A stretch of DNA of 64,000 nt from Gudongella sp046224405 (GTDB lineage Bacteria; Bacillota; Clostridia; Tissierellales; Tissierellaceae), in assembly GCF_046224405.1 (NCBI RefSeq), contig NZ_JBJXRK010000005.1:57131-121130 (forward strand), in the 5' to 3' direction. Position numbers and translations under genes: made by a program. Below are positions 7,240 to 14,829 of the stretch, one piece after another. How positions within the stretch are numbered: position 1 is the first letter of the stretch; each line of letters opens with the position of its first letter. The notes under the pieces are model-generated. The model searched no databases. It saw only the letters and a list, made by a program, of their open reading frames with translations, and was not told where the DNA came from.

Positions 7240-8253
7240 GTGATAAGGATCGGTTTAGTGGGTACTGGAGGAGTTGGAAGAGCACTTATGGATCTGGTTG
7301 GAGAACGGGATGACATGAAGCTTGTATTTGCCCTGAACAGCAGGTCAGGAGTTGGGGACCAAGAGGGATTGGACCCGGAAAGGCTTTGTGGATATCTTGG
7401 AGAGAACAGGGATCTTTCAGGCTTTGGAGAAGAGGGCTTTGGAGTCTGGGATATTCAGGAGGTCCTTCAGAGATACCATGTGGACCTGCTGGTAGAAGCC
7501 ACACCAACAGACAAGAGGACTGGAGAGCCTGCAACAAGTACAATCAGGGTGGCGCTGCAAAATGGGCTACACGTTGTAACTGCAAACAAGGGACCGGTTA
7601 TGCTCCACTACAGGGAGCTTAAGGACCTGGCTAATGGCAAAGGTCTTGGATTTGGAATAGGGGCAACAGCCGGGGCGGCACTTCCAACCATAAGTGCAGG
7701 AGAGAACGACCTTCTGGGTTCAAGGCTCCTTGGGATCAGGGGGGTGCTAAATGGAACCACAAACTACATACTTCACCTTATGGAAACGGAAGGGGTTGCC
7801 TATACTGATGCCCTCCGACAGGCACAGGAGGAAGGAATAGCCGAGACGGATCCATCCCAGGACGTTGAAGGCTGGGATACTGCAATAAAGATGACAATCA
7901 TCGCAAATGCCCTTGCAGGAACAGACCTTACCCTTGAGGGTGCCCAGGTTACAGGCATAACCCAATTGACAGGGGAGGATATAATGGCTGCCAAAAGGGA
8001 TGGAAAGAGATACAGGCTCCTTGGTGAGCTGAACCTTGAAGATGAAAACCCAAGGGTGGTTGTAAGGCCCCTTATGGTGTCCCAGGAGGATATATTCTTT
8101 GGAGTACAGGGTAAGAACAAGGGTGTACAGTACATGACAGACAATTTGGGAGAGATTGCAATCCTTGGAGGAGCCTCTGATGTAAGGGGTGCAGCAGCGG
8201 CCATAATCAGGGATATTTTACAGATTAAAAAAAGAATTTTTAGAAAAGTATAA
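7240..8253 (+). CDS. hom: Homoserine dehydrogenase, short form without ACT domain
   Basis: 337 residues. The N-terminus IRIGLVGTGGVGRALMDLV is an NAD(P)-binding Rossmann loop (GxGxxG). VTANKGPVML contains the conserved NK-x-P, and LGIRGVLNGTTNYIL plus EGIAETDPSQDVEGWDTAIKM form the catalytic domain with the Lys and Asp residues of the family. It reduces aspartate semialdehyde to homoserine for threonine and methionine. It lacks the C-terminal ACT regulatory domain found in the long Firmicutes form. Start is GTG 4-5 bases after AGGAGGGG. No aspartokinase, thrB or thrC is nearby. Its 3' end carries a CodY-like box that probably serves the next operon. Confidence 0.88.
   Translation: MIRIGLVGTGGVGRALMDLVGERDDMKLVFALNSRSGVGDQEGLDPERLCGYLGENRDLSGFGEEGFGVWDIQEVLQRYHVDLLVEATPTDKRTGEPATSTIRVALQNGLHVVTANKGPVMLHYRELKDLANGKGLGFGIGATAGAALPTISAGENDLLGSRLLGIRGVLNGTTNYILHLMETEGVAYTDALRQAQEEGIAETDPSQDVEGWDTAIKMTIIANALAGTDLTLEGAQVTGITQLTGEDIMAAKRDGKRYRLLGELNLEDENPRVVVRPLMVSQEDIFFGVQGKNKGVQYMTDNLGEIAILGGASDVRGAAAAIIRDILQIKKRIFRKV
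8235..8249. promoter_or_regulatory. CodY-like box upstream of the leu promoter
   Basis: AATTTTTAGAAAAGT agrees with the CodY consensus AATTTTCWGAAAATT at 13 of 15 positions. It covers the last codons of hom and ends 12 bases before the -35 box of the leu leader. CodY is the GTP/branched-chain-amino-acid-responsive repressor of ilv-leu operons in Firmicutes. Match is seen; regulation is inferred. Confidence 0.45.
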
Positions 8254-8261
8254 ATTTTGTG

Positions 8262-8291
8262 TTGACTTTTAAATCACCGTGGATATATAAT
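8262..8291 (+). promoter_or_regulatory. Promoter of the leucine T-box operon
   Basis: TTGACT (8262-8267) and TATAAT (8286-8291) with an 18-base spacer, directly upstream of the T-box leader. Confidence 0.75.
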
Positions 8292-8299
8292 AGGTTTCA

Positions 8300-8575
8300 A
8301 TATTAAGAAATGCCAAGATGAAGAGAAAGATACCAGGAATTTACTTCAAGAGAGCTGATGGTTGGTGTGAATCAGCAGTAAAGGGTATGTAATACTAGCT
8401 TCAAAGCAGCATGGGCGAAAGCTTCGGCAAGTAGTCTGTGACGGTGCCACCGTTATATGGATACCGGATGATAGTCCGGGAATGAGGCAGCTTGCTGCGA
8501 ACTAGGGTGGTAACACGAAAGATTTATCCTTCGTCCCTATAGATTAATATCTATAGGGACGGAGGATTTTTTTTT
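8300..8575 (+). promoter_or_regulatory. T-box riboswitch, probably leucine-specific
   Basis: The canonical T-box sequence appears as AGGGTGGTAACACG (8504-8517). It is followed by a long terminator: UCCUUCGUCCCUAUAGAU pairing with AUCUAUAGGGACGGAGGA and a run of nine T (8527-8575). Stem I has the AGAGAGCTGATGGTTGGTG-type distal motif at 8349-8367. The specifier-loop 3' strand lies between GGTAT (upper helix) and CTTC (lower helix). Aligning it to the Ile leader at 13 kb puts the specifier at CTA (8395-8397), a leucine codon followed by a purine. Uncharged tRNA-Leu would open transcription into leuACDB. Confidence 0.88.
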
Positions 8576-8688
8576 ATTACGAATAGAAAATTTCTACCAC
8601 TTAAATTTTTGAAATTTTCGTTCATGAGTATCATAAAAAGCTACATTAGAGCACTTCAGATGCTTTTTTTATGAAAGGGAGGATAAAA

Positions 8689-10221
8689 ATGACAAAGAGA
8701 ATCAGTTTTTTTGACACAACACTAAGGGATGGGGAACAATCGCCAGGGTGCAGCATGAATCACAGGGAAAAGCTTATGATGGCAAGGCAATTGGAAAAGC
8801 TGGGAGTGGATGTGATTGAGGCAGGATTTGCAGCTGCATCCCCTGGCGACTTTGAATCTGTAAAGGCCATAGCGGACCATATATCGGAATCAACTGTGGC
8901 AGTACTGGCAAGGACAGTGAAGGAAGACATCGACAAGGCCTGGGAGGCCGTTAAGGGAGCGAGTAAGCCAAGAATCCATACCTTTATAGCCACTTCGCCA
9001 ATACATATGGAGTACAAGCTTAAGATGACACCCCAGCAGGTGGCGGACAGGGCAGAAGAGATGGTTGCATATGCGGCCAGCCTTTGTTCCCAGGTTGAAT
9101 TTTCTGCTGAGGATGCCACAAGAAGCGATACTGACTTCCTGGCTGAGATATTTGACAGGGTGATCATGGCGGGAGCTAAAATTATCAACATACCTGATAC
9201 GGTGGGCTACACAACACCAGATGAGTTCTATGAATTTATCATGGACATCAGAAAAAAATCCAAGTATCTGGACAATGTGCAAATATCAGTTCACTGCCAC
9301 AATGATCTTGGTCTGGGAGTTGCAAACAGCCTGGCAGCAATCAAGGCAGGGGCGACACAGATAGAGTGCACTGTAAATGGAATAGGTGAAAGGGCCGGCA
9401 ATGCAGCTCTTGAAGAAATTGCAATGGTACTTTCAGTAAGAGGCGACAAATACGGTGCAAACAGCAATATCAATACCCAAGAGATTACCAGAACCAGCAA
9501 TATGCTAAGCAGCATAACTGGCGTAAACGTTCAGCCAAACAAGGCCATTGTGGGAGCCAATGCATTTGCCCATGAGTCGGGAATACACCAGCATGGTGTT
9601 CTCAGCAACAGGGAAACCTACGAAATAATGACTCCGGAATCCGTTGGTCTAAGCAAAAACAACCTGGTTCTTGGCAAGCATTCCGGGAGACATGCCTTCA
9701 AGGACAAGGTGATCTCACTTGGATATCAGATTGACGATGACCAGCTTAACATTATCTTCGCTCAATTCAAGGACCTTGCAGACAAGAAGAAGCAGATTTT
9801 CGACAGGGACATTGAGATACTCCTGACCAGAGGGATAAAGGAGACAAGGGACTACTACAAGCTTGAGAGGTTTGTTGTAAACAGCGGAAATACCATAACA
9901 ACAACAGCCTCTGTGGTTCTGGATACCCCAGAGGGAATCAGGGAGGGAATCTCATTTGCACAAGGGCCTGTGGATGCTTCATTCAAGGCGATTGAGCAGT
10001 GTGTCCATAAGGATATAACCCTTGAGGACTTCTCACTTCAGTCCATTACGGAAGGAACCGATGCCTTGGGATATGCAGTGGTGAAGCTGAGATACAAGGA
10101 CAAGCACTTTGTGGGAAGAGATGCCAGCATTGATGTGGTCCAGGCAAGCATAAGCGCATATATTAACGCAGTTAACAAGCTGATGCAAGAAGAAGAGACA
10201 CAAGAGGCAATGGCCGTATAG
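8689..10221 (+). CDS. leuA: 2-isopropylmalate synthase
   Basis: 510 residues, the long LeuA type 1. The N-terminal TIM barrel carries DTTLRDGEQSPG (catalytic/metal-binding) and HCHNDLGLGVANS (metal His pair). GIHQHGVL is in the linker. The C-terminal domain from about residue 380 (NTITTTASVVL) is the leucine-binding LeuA_dimer regulatory domain, so feedback inhibition is likely retained. It condenses 2-oxoisovalerate and acetyl-CoA, the first committed step to leucine. Start at 8689 follows GGGAGG at 6 bases; an ATG 18 bases earlier overlaps that site. First gene of leuACDB behind the Leu T-box. Confidence 0.97.
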   Translation: MTKRISFFDTTLRDGEQSPGCSMNHREKLMMARQLEKLGVDVIEAGFAAASPGDFESVKAIADHISESTVAVLARTVKEDIDKAWEAVKGASKPRIHTFIATSPIHMEYKLKMTPQQVADRAEEMVAYAASLCSQVEFSAEDATRSDTDFLAEIFDRVIMAGAKIINIPDTVGYTTPDEFYEFIMDIRKKSKYLDNVQISVHCHNDLGLGVANSLAAIKAGATQIECTVNGIGERAGNAALEEIAMVLSVRGDKYGANSNINTQEITRTSNMLSSITGVNVQPNKAIVGANAFAHESGIHQHGVLSNRETYEIMTPESVGLSKNNLVLGKHSGRHAFKDKVISLGYQIDDDQLNIIFAQFKDLADKKKQIFDRDIEILLTRGIKETRDYYKLERFVVNSGNTITTTASVVLDTPEGIREGISFAQGPVDASFKAIEQCVHKDITLEDFSLQSITEGTDALGYAVVKLRYKDKHFVGRDASIDVVQASISAYINAVNKLMQEEETQEAMAV

Positions 10222-10234
10222 AAAGGGTGATTAG

Positions 10235-11503
10235 ATGGGAATGACAATGACACAGAAGATAATGGCAGCCCATGCAGGAAGAAAGAGCGTGGCTGCAGGA
10301 GATTTCATAGAGGCAGAGCTTGATATGGTGCTTGGAAATGACATCACAGCGCCTCCTGCAATTGCAGAGTTTGAAAGGATGGGGTCAAAGGATGTCTTCC
10401 ACAAGGACAGGATTGCCCTTGTACCTGACCACTTTGCTCCAAACAAGGACATTAAGGCTGCCCAGCAGTGCAAGATCATGAGGGAGTTTGCCTACAGTCA
10501 GGGGATAACAAACTACTTTGAAATCGGGGAAATGGGAATAGAGCACGCCCTGCTGCCTGAAAAGGGAATTGTGGTTGCGGGGGATGCAGTGATTGGGGCA
10601 GACTCACATACCTGTACCTATGGGGCCCTTGGAGCCTTCTCCACAGGAGTTGGAAGTACCGATATGGCAGCTGGTATGTCCACAGGCAAGGCCTGGTTCA
10701 AGGTACCCTCTGCTATTTCCATAGTTCTTAGAAACAAGCCAGGGGAATGGGTTACTGGAAAGGATATAATCCTCCATATCATCGGAATGATAGGGGTTGA
10801 TGGAGCCAGGTACAAATCCATGGAGTACTCGGGGGATGGAGTGGGACACCTTTCAATGGATGACAGGTTCACCATGGCCAACATGGCAATAGAGGCAGGT
10901 GCGAAAAACGGAATATTCCCTGTGGATGAGGTGACGGAAGGCTATATGGATGGCCGGGCAAAAAGGGAATGGAAGGTCTACAGCCCCGATGAGGATGCAG
11001 AATATGACCAGGTCATTGAAATTGACCTTTCAACGGTGAGGCCTACCGTGTCATTTCCACACAGCCCGGACAACACCCATGGGATTGATGATATCCCAAG
11101 GATCTCCATCCACCAGGTGGTAATAGGCTCCTGCACAAATGGAAGACTGGATGACATGAGGATGGCTGCAAGGATATTGAAGGGTCGAAAGGTTGCAAAG
11201 GGGGTCAGGACCATAATATTTCCCGCGACCCAGGAGATCTACCTGCAGGCCGTCAGGGAAGGCTTGATTGAAACCTTCATAGAGGCTGGAGCGATTGTAA
11301 GCACCCCAACCTGCGGGCCCTGTCTGGGAGGACACATGGGTATACTTGCAGAGGGTGAAAGGGCCGTATCCACAACCAACAGAAACTTCATAGGCAGGAT
11401 GGGCCATCATACATCCGAAGTCTACCTGGCAAGCCCCGCTGTAGCGGCAGCTTCTGCCGTAAGCGGATTTATCCGGAATCCAGAAGATTTGGAGGTGATG
11501 TAG
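10235..11503 (+). CDS. leuC: 3-isopropylmalate dehydratase large subunit
   Basis: 422 residues, the shorter (archaeal/HACN-like) LeuC class. Cysteine ligands of the [4Fe-4S] cluster are seen in IGSCTNGR and in TPTCGPCLGGHMG. GADSHTCTYGALGAFSTGVGSTD is the aconitase-family signature. With LeuD it isomerises 2- to 3-isopropylmalate. It starts 13 bases after leuA and its stop codon is immediately followed by the leuD ATG. Members of this class can also act on related substrates such as homocitrate or citramalate-derived acids, but the leu context decides the assignment. Confidence 0.95.
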   Translation: MGMTMTQKIMAAHAGRKSVAAGDFIEAELDMVLGNDITAPPAIAEFERMGSKDVFHKDRIALVPDHFAPNKDIKAAQQCKIMREFAYSQGITNYFEIGEMGIEHALLPEKGIVVAGDAVIGADSHTCTYGALGAFSTGVGSTDMAAGMSTGKAWFKVPSAISIVLRNKPGEWVTGKDIILHIIGMIGVDGARYKSMEYSGDGVGHLSMDDRFTMANMAIEAGAKNGIFPVDEVTEGYMDGRAKREWKVYSPDEDAEYDQVIEIDLSTVRPTVSFPHSPDNTHGIDDIPRISIHQVVIGSCTNGRLDDMRMAARILKGRKVAKGVRTIIFPATQEIYLQAVREGLIETFIEAGAIVSTPTCGPCLGGHMGILAEGERAVSTTNRNFIGRMGHHTSEVYLASPAVAAASAVSGFIRNPEDLEVM

Positions 11504-12010
11504 ATGAAATCCAAGGGAAGAGTGATTAAATTTGGTGACAACATTGACACAGACCTTATAATTGCTGCAAGGTATCTGTCCACTGCGGATCCCAGGGAGC
11601 TGGCCCAACACTTCATGGAGGACCTTGATCCTGACATAAGCAAAAGGGTAAAGGCTGGAGATATTGTTGTTGCGGGCAGGAACTTTGGCTGCGGATCATC
11701 AAGGGAGCATGCCCCAATAGCCATAAAGGGCGCAGGAGTAAGCTGTGTGATCGCGGAAAGCTTTGCAAGGATATTCTACAGGAATTCCTTCAACATAGGT
11801 CTGCCAATAATTGAAAGCCCGGAAGCATCCAGGGACATTGAGGATGGGGACGAAATCAAGGTGGATTATGAGACCGGTGAAATTCAGAATCTAACCACAG
11901 GAAAAAGCTACAATGGCGAGGCATACCCCCCATTTATCAGAAGGATAATTGAAAATGGCGGCTTGGTAGGATACGTAAAAGCGGGAGGAGCAGAAGGACA
12001 TGACATATAG
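11504..12010 (+). CDS. leuD: 3-isopropylmalate dehydratase small subunit
   Basis: 168 residues, the short LeuD that goes with the HACN-like large subunit. Motifs are KFGDNIDTDLIIAARYL and GRNFGCGSSREHAP, the swivel-domain residues that contact substrate. The start codon abuts the leuC stop and the end overlaps leuB by 11 bases, so the three genes are translationally coupled. No cofactor ligands are expected in this subunit. Confidence 0.95.
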   Translation: MKSKGRVIKFGDNIDTDLIIAARYLSTADPRELAQHFMEDLDPDISKRVKAGDIVVAGRNFGCGSSREHAPIAIKGAGVSCVIAESFARIFYRNSFNIGLPIIESPEASRDIEDGDEIKVDYETGEIQNLTTGKSYNGEAYPPFIRRIIENGGLVGYVKAGGAEGHDI

Positions 12011-13085
12011 AATAGCGGTTGCAAGAGGTGATGGTGTAGGCCCGGAGGTTGTGGAAAGTGCCGTGCAGATCCTCAACAGGATCTCGGAGGTATTTGAGAT
12101 TGAATTTGAGTTTAAGGATGTTCTTGTGGGAGGAGCAGCCTATGATGTCACAGGAAACCCCTTGCCTGAGGATACACTGAATACAATCAAGGGGTGTGAC
12201 AGCGTGCTGTTTGGAGCCGTTGGAGGAGACAAATGGGATGACCTTCCCCATGAGCTCAGACCTGAGGCTGCCATCCTGGGGTTAAGGAAGGCACTTAAGG
12301 CCTACTCCAACCTGAGACCTGGAATTCTTTATCCTCAACTTAAGGAGGCTTCACCCCTCAAGAACCACATTGTTGAGAATGGGTTTGATATCTGTGTGGT
12401 GAGGGAGCTGACTGGAGGCATATACTTCGGCAGAAAGAGGACCTGGGAGGATGAAAATGGTGAAAGGGCAGAGGATGTTGAGGAGTACAGCCGGGAGGAA
12501 ATTGAGCGGATAGCAAGGAAGGCCTTTCATACCGCCATGAAGAGAAGAAAAAAGGTAACCAGTGTTGACAAGGCAAATGTTCTTCACACATCAAGGCTGT
12601 GGAGAAAGGTTGTGGAGGAGATCCACCTTGAATATCCACAGGTTGAGCTGAATCACATGTACATAGACAATGCCTGCATGCAGGCTGTAAGGAATCCGTC
12701 CCAGTTTGATGTGATCCTCACATCAAACATCTTTGGGGACATTCTTTCAGATGAAATAAGCATGCTGACAGGTTCAATTGGCCTGCTTCCTTCAGCCAGC
12801 ATGGGTGACGGAACAGAGGGAATATATGAGCCTATACACGGGTCTGCTCCTGACTTGGCAGGACTGGACAGGGTCAACCCAATCGGAACGATCCTGTCGG
12901 CCTCCATGATGCTAGAGCATTCCCTTGGGCTGCCTGAGGCTGCAAGGTCCATCGAGGATGCCGTGAAAAAAGTTTTTGAGGAAAAATATCACACGGAAGA
13001 CGTTTTCATGGAAGGTGGAAAAACCGTGGGAACAAAGGAAATTACAAGGCTTATAGCCCAGAACATTGAAAAAGGTGCCAATTGA
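12000..13085 (+). CDS. leuB: 3-isopropylmalate dehydrogenase
   Basis: 361 residues, typical length for the bacterial enzyme. VARGDGVGPEVV is the N-terminal signature. LRPGILYPQL and VRELTGGIYFG contain the substrate-binding Arg/Glu loop. YIDNACMQAVRNPSQFDVILTSNIFGDILSDE holds the metal-binding Asp residues, and EPIHGSAPDLAG is the NAD loop. It oxidatively decarboxylates 3-isopropylmalate to 2-oxoisocaproate. It overlaps leuD. The next 100 bases are AT-rich and lead into the Ile T-box promoter; no clear terminator separates the two operons, so some read-through is possible. Confidence 0.96.
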   Translation: MTYRIAVARGDGVGPEVVESAVQILNRISEVFEIEFEFKDVLVGGAAYDVTGNPLPEDTLNTIKGCDSVLFGAVGGDKWDDLPHELRPEAAILGLRKALKAYSNLRPGILYPQLKEASPLKNHIVENGFDICVVRELTGGIYFGRKRTWEDENGERAEDVEEYSREEIERIARKAFHTAMKRRKKVTSVDKANVLHTSRLWRKVVEEIHLEYPQVELNHMYIDNACMQAVRNPSQFDVILTSNIFGDILSDEISMLTGSIGLLPSASMGDGTEGIYEPIHGSAPDLAGLDRVNPIGTILSASMMLEHSLGLPEAARSIEDAVKKVFEEKYHTEDVFMEGGKTVGTKEITRLIAQNIEKGAN

Positions 13086-13094
13086 AAATATTCT

Positions 13095-13112
13095 AAATAA
13101 TTTAAATTATTT
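13095..13112. promoter_or_regulatory. Perfect 18-base palindrome upstream of the Ile T-box promoter
   Basis: AAATAATTTAAATTATTT is its own reverse complement and ends 11 bases before the -35 box. Position suits an operator, but AT-rich palindromes arise easily and it does not fit the CodY consensus well (an overlapping box at 13087-13101 matches 11 of 15). Confidence 0.3.
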
Positions 13113-13123
13113 AAAAAAAGGTG

Positions 13124-13152
13124 TTGACACCTTTGATTTTAAGTTATAGAAT
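13124..13152 (+). promoter_or_regulatory. Promoter of the isoleucine T-box operon
   Basis: TTGACA (13124-13129) and TAGAAT (13147-13152) with a 17-base spacer, just before the T-box leader. Confidence 0.8.
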
Positions 13153-13159
13153 GGGTTTA

Positions 13160-13475
13160 ATTTAAATCACAAACAAGAGCAATGACGGAGACAAAACTGT
13201 AGAGAGTCTGATAACAGAGAACTGATGGATGGTGAGAGTCAGGATCAGAGGACGCAGGAATGATCACTCCGGAGCTGTCAAGGCGAAATGTAAAAAGTAG
13301 CTGCGACCGGGAGTCTTCCAAGTGGAAGATGTGCCACCGTTACATGGCTATGGTTAAAGGCTTGTCCTTGGACCTGAAGAGTCAATCTGCGTGAGTGGAT
13401 TGTAAACCAGGGTGGTACCGCGAATGTAATCTCGTCCCTGAAATACGTATAAGTATTTCAGAGACGGGATTTTTT
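13160..13475 (+). promoter_or_regulatory. T-box riboswitch, isoleucine-specific
   Basis: The T-box sequence AGGGTGGTACCGCG is present in full at 13409-13422. A terminator follows: CTCGTC and CTGAAATAC pair with GTATTTCAG and GACGGG, then TTTTTT (13429-13475). Stem I shows the AGAGAACTGATGGATGG-type distal element. The specifier loop is flanked by GGAG/CTCC and CTGT/GCAG helices and reads GAATG-ATC-A, giving isoleucine codon ATC at 13263-13265. Uncharged tRNA-Ile would allow transcription of ilvN-C-B-E-megL. Confidence 0.92.
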
Positions 13476-13513
13476 AATACCCAAAATCAAAAAAATAAAG
13501 GGAGGAAATGAAA

Positions 13514-13744
13514 ATGACAAGAACTTTGAATGCAATGGTAAAAAACGGACCGGAGACTCTAATGAGAATTACAGGACTAATGAGAAAAAGAGGATGCCAG
13601 CTACAGGGAATAGTTTATGAAGTGGGACTTAATGATGCCCTTTCAAAGCTTACACTGACGGTTGGAGCTGAAAGCGAGGACCTTATGAACAATATGATCC
13701 TTCAGATGAAAAGATTCCAGGATGTATACGAGGTTACAGAGTAA
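13514..13744 (+). CDS. ilvN: Acetolactate synthase small subunit, single ACT domain
   Basis: 76 residues, one ACT domain only (TRTLNAMVKNGPETLMRITGLMRKRGCQLQGI...), similar in size to E. coli IlvM rather than to the two-domain IlvN/IlvH. ACT subunits bind branched-chain amino acids and stimulate or feedback-inhibit the catalytic IlvB. The gene comes before ilvC and ilvB in the operon. Start at 13514 is chosen because GGAGG lies 8 bases upstream; the in-frame ATG 6 bases earlier is too close to it. First gene after the Ile T-box. Confidence 0.82.
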   Translation: MTRTLNAMVKNGPETLMRITGLMRKRGCQLQGIVYEVGLNDALSKLTLTVGAESEDLMNNMILQMKRFQDVYEVTE

Positions 13745-13782
13745 ATTACAGAATAAATTACATAATAGGGAGAGATGGTAAA

Positions 13783-14775
13783 ATGGCGAAAATGTTCTAC
13801 GAAAACGACTGTGATTTAAACAAACTGAAAGACAGGAAGGTGGCTGTAATAGGCTATGGAAGCCAGGGTCACGCACACGCACTTAATCTTATGGAATCAG
13901 GCGTGGATGTAAGGGTTGGACTTTACGAGGGGAGCAAGTCCTGGGAAAGGGCACAGGAGGCAGGACTTAAGGTCATGACCTCGGGTGAGGCCACCAAATG
14001 GGCGGATGTTGTTATGCTTCTTGTAAACGACGAAAAGCAGGTTGAACTTTATGAAAACAATGTAAGGGATAACCTGTCGCCTGGAAACTACCTGGCTTTT
14101 GCCCACGGCTTCAACATCCATTACGGACAGATTGTTCCCCCTGAGGATGTGAATGTGTTCATGGTTGCACCAAAGGGACCGGGACACACTGTTAGAACCC
14201 AGTATCAGGAGGGGAAGGGAGTGCCCTGTCTGGTTACAACCCACCAGGACCCAACCGGTGACACCATGGATGTTGCATTGGCATATGCTGCAGGGATTGG
14301 CGGAGCCAGAGCCGGAGTACTTCAGACCACCTTTAAGGAGGAGACTGAAACAGACCTTTTCGGAGAGCAGGCAGTACTTTGCGGAGGAGTTACAGAACTT
14401 ATGAAGGCTGGATTTGAGGTTCTTGTGGAAGCAGGCTATGAGCCTGAAAGCGCATACTTTGAATGCCTCCACGAGATGAAGCTTATTGTGGATTTGATAA
14501 ATCAGGGTGGACTAAGCTATATGAGGTACTCAGTTAGTGATACAGCAGAATACGGAGACTATTCCGTTGGCAGAAGAATCGTAACAGAGGAGACCAGAAA
14601 TGAAATGAGAAAGGTCCTTGGAGAGGTTCAGGACGGTACCTTTGCAAAGAACTGGATACTTGAAAACAAGGCAAACAGACCTTCCTTCACAGCCAGAAGA
14701 AGAATGGAACAGGACCATCAGATGGAGGTTGTTGGAAGGGATCTTAGAAAGATGATGAGCTGGTTGAAGAAATAG
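13783..14775 (+). CDS. ilvC: Ketol-acid reductoisomerase, class I
   Basis: 330 residues, the short class I form. The N-terminal Rossmann domain has KVAVIGYGSQGHAHALNL. The catalytic domain holds the metal-binding DLFGEQAVLCGGV and the HEMKLIVDLINQGGLSYM helix. It converts acetolactate or acetohydroxybutyrate into the dihydroxy acids of valine and isoleucine synthesis using NAD(P)H and Mg. GGGAGAG precedes the ATG. The next enzyme of the pathway, dihydroxyacid dehydratase IlvD, is not in this operon or elsewhere in the window. Confidence 0.97.
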   Translation: MAKMFYENDCDLNKLKDRKVAVIGYGSQGHAHALNLMESGVDVRVGLYEGSKSWERAQEAGLKVMTSGEATKWADVVMLLVNDEKQVELYENNVRDNLSPGNYLAFAHGFNIHYGQIVPPEDVNVFMVAPKGPGHTVRTQYQEGKGVPCLVTTHQDPTGDTMDVALAYAAGIGGARAGVLQTTFKEETETDLFGEQAVLCGGVTELMKAGFEVLVEAGYEPESAYFECLHEMKLIVDLINQGGLSYMRYSVSDTAEYGDYSVGRRIVTEETRNEMRKVLGEVQDGTFAKNWILENKANRPSFTARRRMEQDHQMEVVGRDLRKMMSWLKK

Positions 14776-14829
14776 AATTGATTATTTGCTTTATGAGGGC
14801 AGTAACGACTAGAATACAGGGGTGAGAAG

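Noticed and set aside
8390..8398. Tyrosine (TAC) or isoleucine (ATA) specifier in the first T-box
   Set aside because: Both triplets occur in the loop, but alignment with the Ile leader and the leuACDB context point to CTA.
8603..8619. Second CodY box between the Leu T-box and leuA
   Set aside because: The AATTTTTGAAATTTTC sequence is AT-rich and inverted-repeat-like but does not align with the 15-base CodY consensus without a gap.
8655..8671. Additional terminator just before leuA
   Set aside because: AGCA and TGCT give only a 4-base-pair stem before the T-run; too weak beside the T-box terminator.
11051..11611. 186-codon open frame on the minus strand across leuC/leuD
   Set aside because: It is antisense to two clear genes, has no ribosome binding site of its own and no recognisable domain.
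13897..14472. 191-codon open frame on the minus strand inside ilvC
   Set aside because: Antisense shadow of ilvC with implausible composition.
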